The notes beneath the pieces were generated by a model that was not told the origin of the DNA, did no database searches, and worked only from the letters and a program-made list of their open reading frames with translations. Position numbers and translations under genes: made by a program. This document shows positions 7,104 through 17,490 of a DNA stretch of 64,000 nucleotides, in pieces. The DNA comes from Prado023 sp963714995 (lineage in GTDB: Bacteria; Actinomycetota; Actinomycetes; S36-B12; CAIYMF01), in NCBI GenBank assembly GCA_963714995.1, contig CAVQQP010000017.1, positions 186,001 to 250,000 of the forward strand. The letters are read 5' to 3'. Every line of letters starts with the position of its first letter. The first letter of the stretch is position 1.

Positions 7104-9722
7104 CTAGGCGGCGAGCTTCCTCGCTGCCGCGAACGCGACGCCACCGGCTCCGGCGATGAGCAGCGCACCGAGGCCGAACTTCAGTGCGTTGTTCTCGGTG
7201 TCAGCGGCGATTCCGGACAGGTACATCTTGTAGGCCGCCGTCGTGACGACGTCGGTCCCCTCCGCGGGCCCGAACGGGATGCCCGCACCCTCAAGACCGG
7301 CCTGCTGGGCGGCCTCGAGCAGCGCCACGTTCTTGGCGAAGCCGAGCTGCGCCTCCTTGCCGGTCTTCGCCGAGGACGTCAGCACCCTGCTCCTTGAGCT
7401 GACCGGCGCCGTCCTCGATCTGCGCGCCACCCGGCTCGGCCTGCGCCAAGCCATCGGCGAGCTGACCGGAGCCATCGGCCGCCGCACCAAGGCCGTCGGC
7501 GAGCTGATCGGCACCGTCGGCAACCTGCGCCGCACCGTCGTCCAGCTGCTCGAACGCCACTGGCCAGGGTCGGCACGTTGGAGTTGAGCTCCTCGGTCCC
7601 CGCAGCCAAGCGTCTCGGTGCCATCAGCCAACTGCGAGGCCCCAGATGCCAGCGCCGCCGACCCGGCCGTCAGTGCCGCCGACGCGCAGGTGAGCGTCTT
7701 GGTCGGATCGCACCCCTTCGCGGCGGGGGAGGTGCCGATGTTCTTCAGCAACTCCTGGGAGATGCCAGCAACGAGCTGGTTGATCCCAGCGCTGACCAGG
7801 CCCTGGATCTCCTTGATGCCGCATGGGTTCTGTCGGATTCTGCGGGTCCTTCGAGATCGCAGTTCGGGTTCGATGAGCCCAGCCCAGACCTTCGCAGGCC
7901 GTAGAGCAGCGTGCCCGTTCGGTCGCCGCCGGCCCGAATCCCCGGCCACCTGACCCAGGGTCAGTCGGCAGACTGCGGCGGTCTGGGCCTGAGCCCTCCG
8001 GTCGTCTGCAGCGACGACGCCCTGCGGGCAGCCCGAGGCCGTAGACGACGTTCGAGATCGTAGCACGCAGATGTCTGTTGCGCCGAGGCCTGCGGCCACG
8101 CAGACGCGTCGGCGGAGCGACCGGCGGACCGGAGTCGGCAGGCGATCCGCGGTCGGCACGTGCGCATCCGACAGGCATGCCCGGACGGTAGGGACGGCTG
8201 ACCTTGGCACCGCTGCGTAGGCCCGATCGCTGCGCCGATGAGCTGATCGATGCGCCGCTCGCGCCGCGGACCGCATCGCCAGCTTCGATCGCTGAGGATC
8301 TCGAGCACCTCCTTGACGCCGCACGGATTCGTCGGGTTCGTCGGGTCTGCCTCGTCGCAGTCGGATTGCTCGAGGCCGAGGTCGATCGCGTGAGCGCCTG
8401 ACCCAGCGTCTTCGGGTCCGCGACCAGGATCGGGCTTCGTCCCGATGGCCGTCCTGAACGCCCTGCAGCGCCGCCTGGAGCTGCTTGTAGCCGTCGTTCG
8501 ACTGGATCGACGTCGGGAGCGCCGCAACCCCCTGAGACAGCAGGTTGATGCCGTTGTTCAGCGACGCGATGCCCGCCGCCAGCTCCTCGTTCCCGTCCGC
8601 AACCTGCTCGGCGCCGTCGTTGAGCTTGCTGCTGCGCCGTCGTTGAGATCCGACACGCCCTCCTCCAGCGCTGGGACGTTGCTCGTTCAGCTGGCTCAGG
8701 CCGTCGGAGACCTGGTTGGCGCCGTCAGCCAGTGCTGCCGAGCCGGGGGCGGCCGTGTTGACCAGCCCGTCGCTCAGCTGGCTCGCACCTGCCGACAGCT
8801 GGCCCAGGCCGGCGACGAGCTGGCCCGCGCCCTCCTGGAGCTTGAGCAGGTTGTCGCCGATCTGCGTGCCGGCACCGAAGATCGAGGCACCGGTTGAGAT
8901 GCCGCCCCGGTAGGCCTCGGTGGTCCCGGCGATCGTGCTGTTCTCGAACGGGACGATCGGCAGGAAGGAGAACTCAGCAGCCGGCATCTGGCCGTTGCTG
9001 ATCCGCGACTGGTAGCCGACCTTCACCTCGGTCGAGCCCAGCGGCGGGAACAGCACGAAGGTGTAGCCGAGCTGCGTCTCGTTCTGGCCGTTGCCGGCGA
9101 CGGTGGCGCCCGGTGCGGTGACCTCGTTGAAGCCCTGCGGCAGGACGACGTCGAGCGATCCCACGAACGGATCCGCGACCTCGACGTCCTCGGAGATCTG
9201 CGTGTCCTCGACATCGGAGAACGTCACCGTCTCGGTGCGTGCTGTCGTGTTGCGCACGGTGTACTCCACGTCGAGCACGCCGTTGGCCCCGACCAGGTCC
9301 TCGGGCGCGACCTCCACGCCATCGAGCATGACCTTGACGGAGACCGCCATCGGGTTGATGTCGGCGTCGGTGACCGTGCGCTCCTCGGTCCCGCCACCGT
9401 CGGCGACGGTGAGCTCGACGACCATCGACTCACCCTCCATGGGGAACGGACCGAACGCGTTGAGGTTGCGGTTGCTGGTCGTCCCGACCGGGACCTTCAC
9501 CGTCTTGGTGCCGCTGCCGACCGCCGAGACCTGGGTGTACATGGTGCTCTCGCTGATCTCGCCGGTGGCCGACCCGGCCTGCCGGACGGTCTTGCGCACG
9601 GTCGCCTGCACGTCACCGGTGTCCTCGGTGCTGACCGCCGCGGCACCTGGCCCTGCGGCCCCTGCCACGAGCAGCACACCCGCGGTCCCTGCGAGGACAC
9701 GCATCATGGTCTTGACGGACAT
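7104..9722 (-). CDS. Secreted heptad-repeat (YhgE/Pip-like, xxxLxxG) surface protein, frame disrupted
   Basis: The N-terminus has a signal peptide (MMRVLAGTAGVLLVAGAAG) followed by a beta-rich domain of about 250 residues. After residue 300 come many heptads of the LADG / LSDG / LKEQ type, the xxxLxxG repeats typical of YhgE/Pip-like and EsaA-related membrane proteins. The C-terminus is one transmembrane helix (FGLGALLIAGAGGVAFAAA) with basic residues. The long open frame is deceptive: between about 7380 and 8650 the coding signal jumps among frames (for example DGADQLADG near 7510), so several indels are present. The central 7750-8450 region looks like two diverged copies of a KEI/KEVL segment. 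ATGA overlap with the upstream membrane gene implies joint function. Its role is unknown; envelope anchoring is an inference. Confidence 0.7.
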   Translation of the reverse strand: MSVKTMMRVLAGTAGVLLVAGAAGPGAAAVSTEDTGDVQATVRKTVRQAGSATGEISESTMYTQVSAVGSGTKTVKVPVGTTSNRNLNAFGPFPMEGESMVVELTVADGGGTEERTVTDADINPMAVSVKVMLDGVEVAPEDLVGANGVLDVEYTVRNTTARTETVTFSDVEDTQISEDVEVADPFVGSLDVVLPQGFNEVTAPGATVAGNGQNETQLGYTFVLFPPLGSTEVKVGYQSRISNGQMPAAEFSFLPIVPFENSTIAGTTEAYRGGISTGASIFGAGTQIGDNLLKLQEGAGQLVAGLGQLSAGASQLSDGLVNTAAPGSAALADGANQVSDGLSQLNEQRPSAGGGRVGSQRRRSSKLNDGAEQVADGNEELAAGIASLNNGINLLSQGVAALPTSIQSNDGYKQLQAALQGVQDGHRDEARSWSRTRRRWVRRSRDRPRPRAIRLRRGRPDEPDESVRRQGGARDPQRSKLAMRSAARAAHRSAHRRSDRAYAAVPRSAVPTVRACLSDAHVPTADRLPTPVRRSLRRRVCVAAGLGATDICVLRSRTSSTASGCPQGVVAADDRRAQAQTAAVCRLTLGQVAGDSGRRRPNGHAALRPAKVWAGLIEPELRSRRTRRIRQNPCGIKEIQGLVSAGINQLVAGISQELLKNIGTSPAAKGCDPTKTLTCASAALTAGSAALASGASQLADGTETLGCGDRGAQLQRADPGQWRSSSWTTVRRRLPTVPISSPTALVRRPMAPVSSPMAWRRPSRVARRSRTAPVSSRSRVLTSSAKTGKEAQLGFAKNVALLEAAQQAGLEGAGIPFGPAEGTDVVTTAAYKMYLSGIAADTENNALKFGLGALLIAGAGGVAFAAARKLAA

Positions 9723-10267
9723 CAGATCTCACTCCCCACGGTCTCTTGCGTCTGCGGTGCCGGCTCAGCCGTCCCGGACTCCTCCGGGAAGAGCAGGTCG
9801 ATCACGGCGGCGGTCAGGTAGCCGATGCCGAAGACGACCAGGAACCGGCCGAGGGTCTCGACTGACGTGGTGAGGAACTCAGGCACGTTGTCGTTGAAGA
9901 TGAAGTCGTAGGCGCCGACGAAGCCGGCCACACCCAGGAGGACCGACCACAGCGGCATCCGCCCGAAGGAGAGGGCCGCAGCTGCCGTCGCCAGGCCGAG
10001 GGTGAGGGCGGCGGTGATCGCCACGCCGGTGCTGTTCGACGGCATGAGGGCGGCGTTGATGCCGTAGCCCACAAGCGCCAGCAGGACACCGACGAGGAAC
10101 CCCGCGAGCCGGCCCAGCTTGTGGCCGCCGGGAGCGAGTGCGAGGACCCCACCGACTGCCACTCCCAGTAGCGGGTTGGGCAACCCGAGGTTCAGGGCAT
10201 CCCCCAGGTACACGGCGAGCGCGGCGGCGACAGCCAGCGCCAGACCGCCGAGAACGGTCCTCTTCAT
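9722..10267 (-). CDS. Small polytopic membrane protein, partner of the heptad-repeat protein
   Basis: A 181-residue protein with about five hydrophobic helices and a short acidic, Pro/Gln-rich cytoplasmic tail ending ETVGSEI. The ATG at 10267 (MKRTVLGG) is preferred because GGAGG lies seven nucleotides upstream; an earlier in-frame start would add 13 unconserved residues. Its stop overlaps the next gene's ATG (ATGA at 9722), so the two are translationally coupled. I do not recognise a family. The pair may form a membrane complex at the cell surface. Confidence 0.7.
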   Translation of the reverse strand: MKRTVLGGLALAVAAALAVYLGDALNLGLPNPLLGVAVGGVLALAPGGHKLGRLAGFLVGVLLALVGYGINAALMPSNSTGVAITAALTLGLATAAAALSFGRMPLWSVLLGVAGFVGAYDFIFNDNVPEFLTTSVETLGRFLVVFGIGYLTAAVIDLLFPEESGTAEPAPQTQETVGSEI

Positions 10268-10400
10268 CGATCCTCCATCACACACGTAGCCCTCGGGGGC
10301 GATCACCCATGAGGGGGTGAACTACGTCACACACCGTGAGTTAACCAAAACGAAACACAGGATGCCCCTCGGGGGATCGTCTCGTTCGGGTGAATTTGGA

Positions 10401-11906
10401 TCAGTTTGCTTCGGTGGTCGGGCTCTGGGGCCACTCGGGCAGATTGTTGGGCCCCGCGAAGCCGCTCGGCGCCCCGAACGCCAGGGTGTTGCCCGCCCAG
10501 GTCGGGAAGCGACCGAGGCGCACCCAGTCATCGAGGATCCGCACGGCTCCCACCAGCGACGTGCCGGTGAAGCTGCAGTGGCCAGCCCCGTACGGGGCCA
10601 CGCCATCGGCCGGGTAGGGCGAGGGCGGGTTCGACACGTTGATGCTCAGCCAGCGGATGTCCTGGCCGCTGGCAGTCGCCGCAGCCTGGCCGTAGAGGGT
10701 CTCGTTGGCGAGGATCGCCACCGGGTCGACGGCCGTGTGCAGCGTGACGTTGGGCTTGGTGAGCGCGGTCGGCGGCGGGTACTGGGCGTCCGCGGCCGTG
10801 CGCGCGGCGGGGTCGGCCTCGACGACCGGGAGCGCGGCCATCTGCTGCAGGAGCGCCAGGGTGGTGCCCTCGGCGCCCGCCATGGCGTCGATCAGCGCCG
10901 CCTCGTCGGTGGTGACCCGGGCTCCGTAGTTGACCCCGACGTTCGTGCTGGGGTTGCCGCCCAGCTGCTCCTCGACCCGGAACCGCTCGAGCGTCGTGCG
11001 GGCCAGGACCCGGCCGAGGTTCTCGACGATCGCCACTCGTTGCTGGTCGAGCGTCGTCCCCTCGGCGGTGCGCGTCTGGGTGGGGATCTCCGCGGCGGCG
11101 GCAATCACCTGCAGCGTCGTCAGGCCCTCCCCCGTCGGATCCAGGGCAGCCTCGGTCACGGCCTCCATCGCGCGTTCGTACTCCGTGCGCGCCTGCTCCG
11201 CGGACGTGAATCCGGTGAGCGTCAGGTCGGGCTCCAGCAGGGCCTTGACCCCGACGGCGGCGTCGAGGGCGAGGTCCATGTTCGGGTTCAGCCCGCCGAG
11301 CAGGCCGCACATCGACGCCGACCCGGATACCCAGTCGTTCTCCGCACCGGAGCGCAGCGCGGCCAAGCCACCGAGGGACTGGCCCCACGTGTAGATCCGG
11401 TTGGGGACCCCGACGTTCGTCACGAACGCCTCGCGGACCGTGGTGATCGAGTCGATGGCGTCATCGATCTCCCACCCACCGGTCGGCGAGCCCGCGCCGG
11501 CCAGCGCGTACCCGTCCTCCAGCAGCGCCTCCGCGACGGCATCGACGCCCGACGCAAGTCCCGGTGCCGCCTCGGCCAGCGGCTCGAACGCCGGCCCGTC
11601 CTCGGCGATCGGATCGACCACCCGCAGTCCGTGGCTGTAGATCAGCAGCGAGCCGTTCCACGTCTCCGGCAACCGGATGTCGTACGGCGTGCCATCGATC
11701 ACGCCGGTGCAGGCGAACCCGCCAGCGCCGCACGCAGTGAACGCCACGTCGGTGGACTGGTCCGTGGGATCGCCCGTGGGGAGCCCGGACCCGGATCCTG
11801 ACCCCGACACGGCCGCCTCCGGGCTGTCGGAACCAGTGCACCCGGACAGCACGAGGCCCAGCACAAGGAGGGGGACCGCAGTCCGCAGCGCACGCACGGT
11901 CGGCAT
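10401..11906 (-). CDS. Lipoprotein alpha/beta hydrolase A
   Basis: A 501-residue exported lipoprotein: signal peptide with lipobox LSGC at about residues 20-23, a Ser/Gly-rich linker, then an alpha/beta-hydrolase domain. The nucleophile elbow is GQSLG (near residue 180), a plausible acid is in HTAVDPVAI, and the histidine is in GAGHCSF near residue 450. The lid region of about 200 residues between strands is long. It is about 500 residues, like the secreted DUF6351 and prolyl-peptidase-like hydrolases. It is a paralogue of the next gene (same order of motifs, YSHG, GGWE/NGWA, GAGHC). The substrate (ester or peptide) cannot be told. Confidence 0.8.
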   Translation of the reverse strand: MPTVRALRTAVPLLVLGLVLSGCTGSDSPEAAVSGSGSGSGLPTGDPTDQSTDVAFTACGAGGFACTGVIDGTPYDIRLPETWNGSLLIYSHGLRVVDPIAEDGPAFEPLAEAAPGLASGVDAVAEALLEDGYALAGAGSPTGGWEIDDAIDSITTVREAFVTNVGVPNRIYTWGQSLGGLAALRSGAENDWVSGSASMCGLLGGLNPNMDLALDAAVGVKALLEPDLTLTGFTSAEQARTEYERAMEAVTEAALDPTGEGLTTLQVIAAAAEIPTQTRTAEGTTLDQQRVAIVENLGRVLARTTLERFRVEEQLGGNPSTNVGVNYGARVTTDEAALIDAMAGAEGTTLALLQQMAALPVVEADPAARTAADAQYPPPTALTKPNVTLHTAVDPVAILANETLYGQAAATASGQDIRWLSINVSNPPSPYPADGVAPYGAGHCSFTGTSLVGAVRILDDWVRLGRFPTWAGNTLAFGAPSGFAGPNNLPEWPQSPTTEAN

Positions 11907-12123
11907 CCTCGCACAGCGCCCACATGATCCATGCGGGTTCTTGCCGCTAGAGGAGCAACAACCTTCCTGGATCATGAAGGAACGAGCGCGGGCGTGTGCC
12001 GCGGGACGCGTGGCGTGGCGTGTGCGGATCGGAGCGCGAGCGGGTCGCCGGTGTGGCACCGGCGTGGCGTGCGCGGGTGGCGGTCGGCAAGCCCGCTGGG
12101 CCGCCGTCGCCCCGGTCAGGCCG

Positions 12124-13563
12124 TCACTGCGGCCAGGGGCCCGGCTCGAACGTGGGGTCGAACCCCGACTCCTCGCCGAACGCCTCGAGCACCGCGGCCT
12201 CGGTCGGCGGCTGCCCGCCGCGGACCCACGCATCGAGCAGGTCGATCATGCCGACCCGGGAGTCGGGCGTGAAGTTGCAGTGGCCGGCGCCGTAGGGGGC
12301 CCCGGGATCGGCCGGGTAGGTCTCCGGCGCGACCGTGAACAGCTGGACGAGGTCGTCGGTCGACCCCGACGCCTCACGCAGCAGCTCCTGGTTCTGCACC
12401 GCCACGAGCGGGTCGGCCGCCGTGTGCAGCGTGAGGGTCGGCATCTCGATGGTGCCCGACGGCTCACCGCCGTCCTTTCGGGCGGCCCGCACCGCAGCAC
12501 TGTCGGCCGAGACCCGCTCACCGTCCTCCAGGGCGCCGATGATCCGCTCCGCCGTACCCGCCCCGCCGACCTCGTCGAGCAGGGCCCGGTCCTCGTCGGA
12601 GAAGCGTGCCGCGTAGTCGGTGTCGGTGTTGTCCGAGATGTTGCCGCCGTAGCGCTGCTCGATGTCCCAGCGCCCGACCGTCCCGAAGCGCAGGCCGATC
12701 AGGGCCGCCTCAGCCGCGGCCTGGACCTGGCTGTCGAGGGTGCTGCCGTCCTGGGACTTCGTCTGCAGCTTCGCGTCCGCGAGCAGGGCCAGGGCGAGGA
12801 TGTCGGCCTGCTCCTCCTCCGAGCCCGCGGCGTCGAGGACCTTGCGCGCGGTGGACACGAACTGCTGGCTCGCGGCGTCGGAGGACTCGTACCCGGTGAG
12901 CTGGAAGTCCGGGTCGATCAGCTCCCGGATGCCGTACTGCACGTCCATGGCCAGGTCGAAGTTCGGCACCACGCCGCCGACGACACCGCACAGCGGGGCC
13001 GCGCCACTGACCCACTCCGGGTTCGCCTCCGCGGTCTCCATCGTGACCAACCCACCGAGGCTGTCACCCCACGCGTAGACCCGCTCGGGCGTGCCGACGG
13101 TCTCGGCGAAGAACTCGTACAGGTCGGTGTTGGCCTTCACCCCGTCGGAGACCGCCCAGCCGTTGCTGGCCCAGCCCGACCCTGCCAGCGCGTAGCCCTT
13201 GCTCAGCAGGTTGCGGGCCAGGGGCACCCCGCCGTCGCTGTAGCCGGGCGAGGGGTCGGCCTTGGACGTCACAGGCGAGTAGTCCGGCGGCACCGAGACC
13301 GGGCTGCGGTAGCCATGGGAGTAGAGGAGGAGCGTGCCGTTCCACTCCGAGGGCAGCAGGATCCGGTACTCCGCCCCGTCGATCTCGCCCTCGCAGGCCT
13401 CGCCACAGTCCGTGAACGGCACCGCAGAGGCCTGGGGAACGGGCGTGGTCGAGCCCGCCGCAGCGCTGGACGCCGCCTCTGTCGGCTCGGAGTCACCCGA
13501 GCATCCCGCCACCAGCACGCCCGCCGCCGCCACTGCCGCCACACGCCACATCACCCCGGTCAC
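12124..13563 (-). CDS. Lipoprotein alpha/beta hydrolase B (paralogue of A)
   Basis: A 479-residue exported lipoprotein with lipobox VAGC, then the same alpha/beta-hydrolase layout as its neighbour: LLLYSHGY, nucleophile elbow GDSLG, HTAADPLVAV carrying the likely acid, and YGAGHCNF with the catalytic His. The GTG at 13563 is chosen because GGGAGG lies eight nucleotides upstream; the ATG at 13551 is possible. It is separated from hydrolase A by about 220 bp with no clear terminator, so the two may be co-transcribed after an ancestral tandem duplication followed by strong divergence. Confidence 0.82.
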   Translation of the reverse strand: MTGVMWRVAAVAAAGVLVAGCSGDSEPTEAASSAAAGSTTPVPQASAVPFTDCGEACEGEIDGAEYRILLPSEWNGTLLLYSHGYRSPVSVPPDYSPVTSKADPSPGYSDGGVPLARNLLSKGYALAGSGWASNGWAVSDGVKANTDLYEFFAETVGTPERVYAWGDSLGGLVTMETAEANPEWVSGAAPLCGVVGGVVPNFDLAMDVQYGIRELIDPDFQLTGYESSDAASQQFVSTARKVLDAAGSEEEQADILALALLADAKLQTKSQDGSTLDSQVQAAAEAALIGLRFGTVGRWDIEQRYGGNISDNTDTDYAARFSDEDRALLDEVGGAGTAERIIGALEDGERVSADSAAVRAARKDGGEPSGTIEMPTLTLHTAADPLVAVQNQELLREASGSTDDLVQLFTVAPETYPADPGAPYGAGHCNFTPDSRVGMIDLLDAWVRGGQPPTEAAVLEAFGEESGFDPTFEPGPWPQ

Positions 13564-13591
13564 GGGCTGATCCTCCCAGCCATCCCGCGGA

Positions 13592-13638
13592 ACCGCACAC
13601 CCGGACCTCAGCGATCCGGCGGACCGCACACCCGGACC
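13592..13638. repeat. Direct repeat, two copies of a 16-mer with 31-bp period
   Basis: ACCGCACACCCGGACC occurs at 13592-13607 and again at 13623-13638, between the DUF3068 stop and the hydrolase B start. The end of the second copy (GACCCTCCAG) recurs next to the aroE palindrome at 49250. The position upstream of hydrolase B fits an operator, but this is only inferred. Confidence 0.75.
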
Positions 13639-13654
13639 CTCCAGCGGGCCTGCG

Positions 13655-14695
13655 TCAGTCGAAGGCCTCCCGCAGGTCGTCGAACGAGGCCAGCTCGTCG
13701 GGGAAGTCCTCCTCGACGCGTGCGGCCCGGGTACGCACGATCATCCCCACGATGCCGATCACGAGCAGCAGCAGCCCGACCCCCACGGCCAGCATCGGCC
13801 CGTACGAGTGCACCCACAGCACGCGCCGGCCCTCCTGGGTGGCGAGCGCGACCTGGGCGTCCACCTGCTCCGGGGTGCTCGCCGTGGTCATCGCCAGCAG
13901 GGTGACGACGTCCGTGCCCGTGCTGTCGCGCAACGCCTCGCGGATGCGCTCCACCTTGCGCAGGATGATCCCCGTCGTGGGGTCGGCCCACAGCGTGCGG
14001 TTCACCACGTGCGTGCGGACCAGGGGCACCGTGGGCAACGGCGAGCCGATCAGCACCCCCGGCGCCTGGACCGTGCCGATCGGGGTCGGCGAGGAGGCCT
14101 GCTGGAACTTCATCGCGGTGATGCCACCCACCTCCTCCTGGCCGATGTAGGACATCTCCACGGGGGCCAGCAGCGTCAGGTCGAAGTACGGGTAGGCCTG
14201 CTCCGGGATGAACCACGGCAGCCGCAGCGGACTGCCCGACCCGGCCATCGGCACGGTCACGCCGCCCACCTGGACCCCGCAGCAGTCGACGAGGGCCTGC
14301 GTCCGCCGGTCGGCGGCCAGGCGGTACTCCTGCTCGGCGATCAGTCGCCCGTCCTCGGTCACCGTGCGGTCGGTCGTGTCGGTCACCGCGGCGTTGACCC
14401 CGGTGGCCGCCGCCTCCTGCGTGGCAGCGGCGTCACCCCGGGTGGACTCCGTGCGGGTCACGGGGATCGGCTCGATCGCCTGGCTCTCTGCGGTCTCGAG
14501 GTCGAACAGGGTCGTGATCGTGCCGGTGCTGACGTGGGTGACGAAGCCGTCACCGCCCGGGACCTCCGGCGACTGCGCCAGGACCGGGGTGACCCAGAAC
14601 CGCATCACCGGTGCGGCCACCAGCAGCAGCAGCCCGAGCGCGATGGCCAGCCGGGTGAACCTCCGGCCCCACGACCCGGTCAGGGACAATGCCAC
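13655..14695 (-). CDS. DUF3068 membrane-anchored protein
   Basis: A 346-residue protein with one N-terminal transmembrane helix (about residues 17-40), a large extracytoplasmic domain with a central Cys-Cys pair (DCCGVQVGG) and a second helix near residues 300-322, ending in a basic then acidic cytoplasmic tail. This two-helix layout with conserved motifs such as FIPEQAYPYFD is that of DUF3068 / porin-PorA-associated actinobacterial proteins. Function is unknown. It lies between the lipoprotein hydrolases and polA on the same strand, but there are about 90 bp gaps. Confidence 0.8.
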   Translation of the reverse strand: MALSLTGSWGRRFTRLAIALGLLLLVAAPVMRFWVTPVLAQSPEVPGGDGFVTHVSTGTITTLFDLETAESQAIEPIPVTRTESTRGDAAATQEAAATGVNAAVTDTTDRTVTEDGRLIAEQEYRLAADRRTQALVDCCGVQVGGVTVPMAGSGSPLRLPWFIPEQAYPYFDLTLLAPVEMSYIGQEEVGGITAMKFQQASSPTPIGTVQAPGVLIGSPLPTVPLVRTHVVNRTLWADPTTGIILRKVERIREALRDSTGTDVVTLLAMTTASTPEQVDAQVALATQEGRRVLWVHSYGPMLAVGVGLLLLVIGIVGMIVRTRAARVEEDFPDELASFDDLREAFD

Positions 14696-14744
14696 GCGCC
14701 ACCCACCTCCTCACGCCACACTGCTCCCCCACGACAGTAACCGA

Positions 14745-17448
14745 CTAGTGCGCCGCCGCCTGCCAGGACGACCCGATGCCGATCGAGACGTCGAGCGGCA
14801 CCGCGAGCTCCACCGCCCCGGACATCGCGGCGCGGACCAGCTCGGTCACCTGCTCGGCCTCCCCGGGTGCGATCTCCAGCACCAGCTCGTCGTGCACCTG
14901 CAGCAGGAGCCGCGAGCGAAGTCCCTGCGCCCTGAGTGCAGCGTCGGCGCGCAGCATCGCGACCTTGATGATGTCGGCGGCCGACCCCTGGATGGGGGCG
15001 TTCAGGGCCATCCGCTCGGCCATCTCGCGGCGCTGGCGGTTGTCGCTGGTCAGGTCCGGCAGGTAGCGCCGGCGGCCCATCAGCGTCTCGGTGTAGCCCG
15101 TGAGGCGGGCCTGCTCGACCACGCTGGCCAGGTAGTCGCGGACCCCGCCGAACCGCTCGAAGTACTCGTCCATGAGCCGGCGGGCCTCGCCCGGGTCGAT
15201 CCCGAGCTGCTGGGCAAGGCCGAACGCCGAGAGCCCGTAGGCCAACCCGTAGGACATGGCCTTGATCTTGCGGCGCATCTCGGCGTCGACGTCCTGGGGC
15301 GCCACGCCGAACACCCGCGAGGCCACGGTCGTGTGCAGGTCCTCGCCGGAGGCGAACGCCTCGATCAGCCCCTCATCGGCGCACAGGTGGGCCATGATCC
15401 GCATCTCGATCTGGGAGTAGTCGGCGGTCATCAGCGACTCGTAGCCGGCCCCGACGACGAACGCCTCGCGGATCCGGCGGCCCGCGGGCGTGCGCACCGG
15501 GATGTTCTGCAGGTTCGGCTCGGTGCTCGACAGCCGGCCCGTGGCGGCGACGATCTGGTTGAAGGTCGTGTGCACCCGGTGCTCGGCATCGGCCAGCGGG
15601 ATCAGCCCGGCGACGGTCTGGCGCAGCCGGGACGCATCGCGGAACCGCAGCAGCGCCTCCAGCACGGGGTGCGCCGTGGTGGCGTACAGGTTGTTGAGGG
15701 CGTCGGCGTCGGTGGTGTAGCCGGTCTTGATCCGCTTGGTCTTGGGCAGGCCGAGCTCGTCGAACAGGACCTCCTGGAGCTGCTTGGGCGATCCGAGGTT
15801 GAACTCCCGTCCCACGATGTCGTGGGCATCGTCCTGGGCGGCGGCGACGTCGCGGGCGAACTCGGCCTCGAGGACGGTCAGCAGTGCGACGTCCACGGCG
15901 ATCCCGGTGGCCTCGAGATCGACCAGGAGGCTCACCAGCGGCAGCTCCACCTCGGCCAGGAGCGCCGCACCTCCGCGCAGCGCCACCTCGTGGAGCAGGA
16001 CCTCGTGGAGGTCGAGCGTCGCGCGGGCGAAGATCCCGACCTGCTCGAGGGCCTCGGTCTCGACGATCCCGTCGAGGCTGAGCTGGTCCTGCTGCGCGCT
16101 CGGGGAGGGCAGGTCGCGGTGCAGGAACCGGGGCACGAGGTCGGCGAGGTCGAAGCTGCGCTGCCCGGGGAGCACGACGTACGCGGCCAGGGCGGTGTCA
16201 CCGGCGAGGCCGCTCAAGCGGCCATCCGTGGGCCCGCAGCGCGAGCATCGGGCCGTTGGCGTCGTGCAGGACCTTGCCGAGGGAGTCGTCGGCGAACCAT
16301 GCGGCCAGCGCTGCGTCGTCTGCGGGCGTCAGCCCGTCCATGTCGACGACCAGGGTGTCGCCCTGCGCGGCCGCCAGGCCCACGGCGGACAGCGTGCCGG
16401 TGCCCGCACCCCATGTGCCCCGCACCGACACCGCGACCGGCGAGCCGGCGGCGGCGAGCCAGCCGGGGACCTCGCCCGGTGCGGCGATCCGCACCGCCGG
16501 CTGGTCGGCCGCGCCGACCCCGGCTGCCTGCGGCCCGCTCGCGGCGGCGGCATCCCCGGGGAACGTCTCGAACAGCCGCTCGCGCAGGACCCGGAACTGC
16601 AGGGCGTCGAACACCTCGTGGACCTCGGAGCGGTCGAACTGCTGGCGCTCGGTGTCGGCCAGGCCCACCGGCAGCGGGACGTCGCTGACCAGCTCGGTCA
16701 GGGCGCGGTTGGTCTCGATCTGGCCGATGTGCGCCCGCAGCGCCTCGCCCACCTTCCCGGTCACCTCGTCGGCGTGCCGGATGAGCTCACCGAGGCTGCC
16801 GTAGGTGCTGATCCACTTGGTGGCGGTCTTCTCCCCCACGCTCGGCACGGAGGGAAGGTTGTCGCTCGGGTCCCCGCGCAGGGCCGCGAAGTCGGGGTAC
16901 TGGGCGGGCGTGAGGCCGTACTTCTCCAGCACGGCCGCCGGCGTCATCCGGGCCAGGTCCGAGACCCCCTTGCGCGGGTACAGCACCGTCGTGTCGTCGT
17001 CGACGAGCTGGAAGGCGTCACGGTCCCCGGTGATGATCAGGGTCTCGAAGCCCTCGGCGCCGGCCTGCGCGGCCAGGGTGGCGATGATGTCGTCCGCCTC
17101 GTAGCCGTCCACCTGGAGTGCGGGGATCCGCAGGGCGGCCAGCACCTCCTGGATCAGCTCCACCTGGCCACGGAACGGCTCGGGCGAGGTGGCCCGGTTG
17201 GCCTTGTACTCCGGGAAGCGCTCGGTGCGGAAGGTGTGCCGGGAGACGTCGAACGCCACCGCGATGTGCGTGGGCGCCTCGTCGCGCAGGGTGTTGATCA
17301 GCATCGACGTGAAGCCGTACACGGCGTTGGTCGGCTGGCCGGTGGTGGTCGAGAAGTTCTCCACGGGCAGGGCGTAGAACGCGCGGTAGGCCAGCGAGTG
17401 CCCGTCGAGGAGCAGCAGGCGCGGGCGGGAGGGCTTCGGCGTGGTCAC
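14745..17448 (-). CDS. polA: DNA polymerase I (frame shifted near 16214)
   Basis: PolA fills gaps and removes RNA primers in replication and repair. The N-terminal 5'-3' exonuclease domain is readable from the ATG at 17448 (LLLDGHSLAYRAFYALP; DRDAFQLV). A degenerate 3'-5' exonuclease-like domain follows, and the polymerase domain carries motif A DYSQIEMR, the O-helix region KAMSYGLAYG and motif C QVHDELV. The frame breaks near 16214 (TGGCCGCTTGAG on the coding strand), where removing one C restores it. The span is 2,704 nt, 3n+1, giving about 900 residues, a normal length. It is essential or near-essential, so a consensus error is likely. Confidence 0.95.
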
Positions 17449-17490
17449 CGCCCGATCCTACGGGCGCCCACCGACAGCCACGCCTGTGCT

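Noticed and set aside
10362..10379. GATGCCCC/GGGGGATC hairpin as terminator of lipoprotein hydrolase A
   Set aside because: The loop has only two bases and one pair is mismatched; the evidence is too weak to list.
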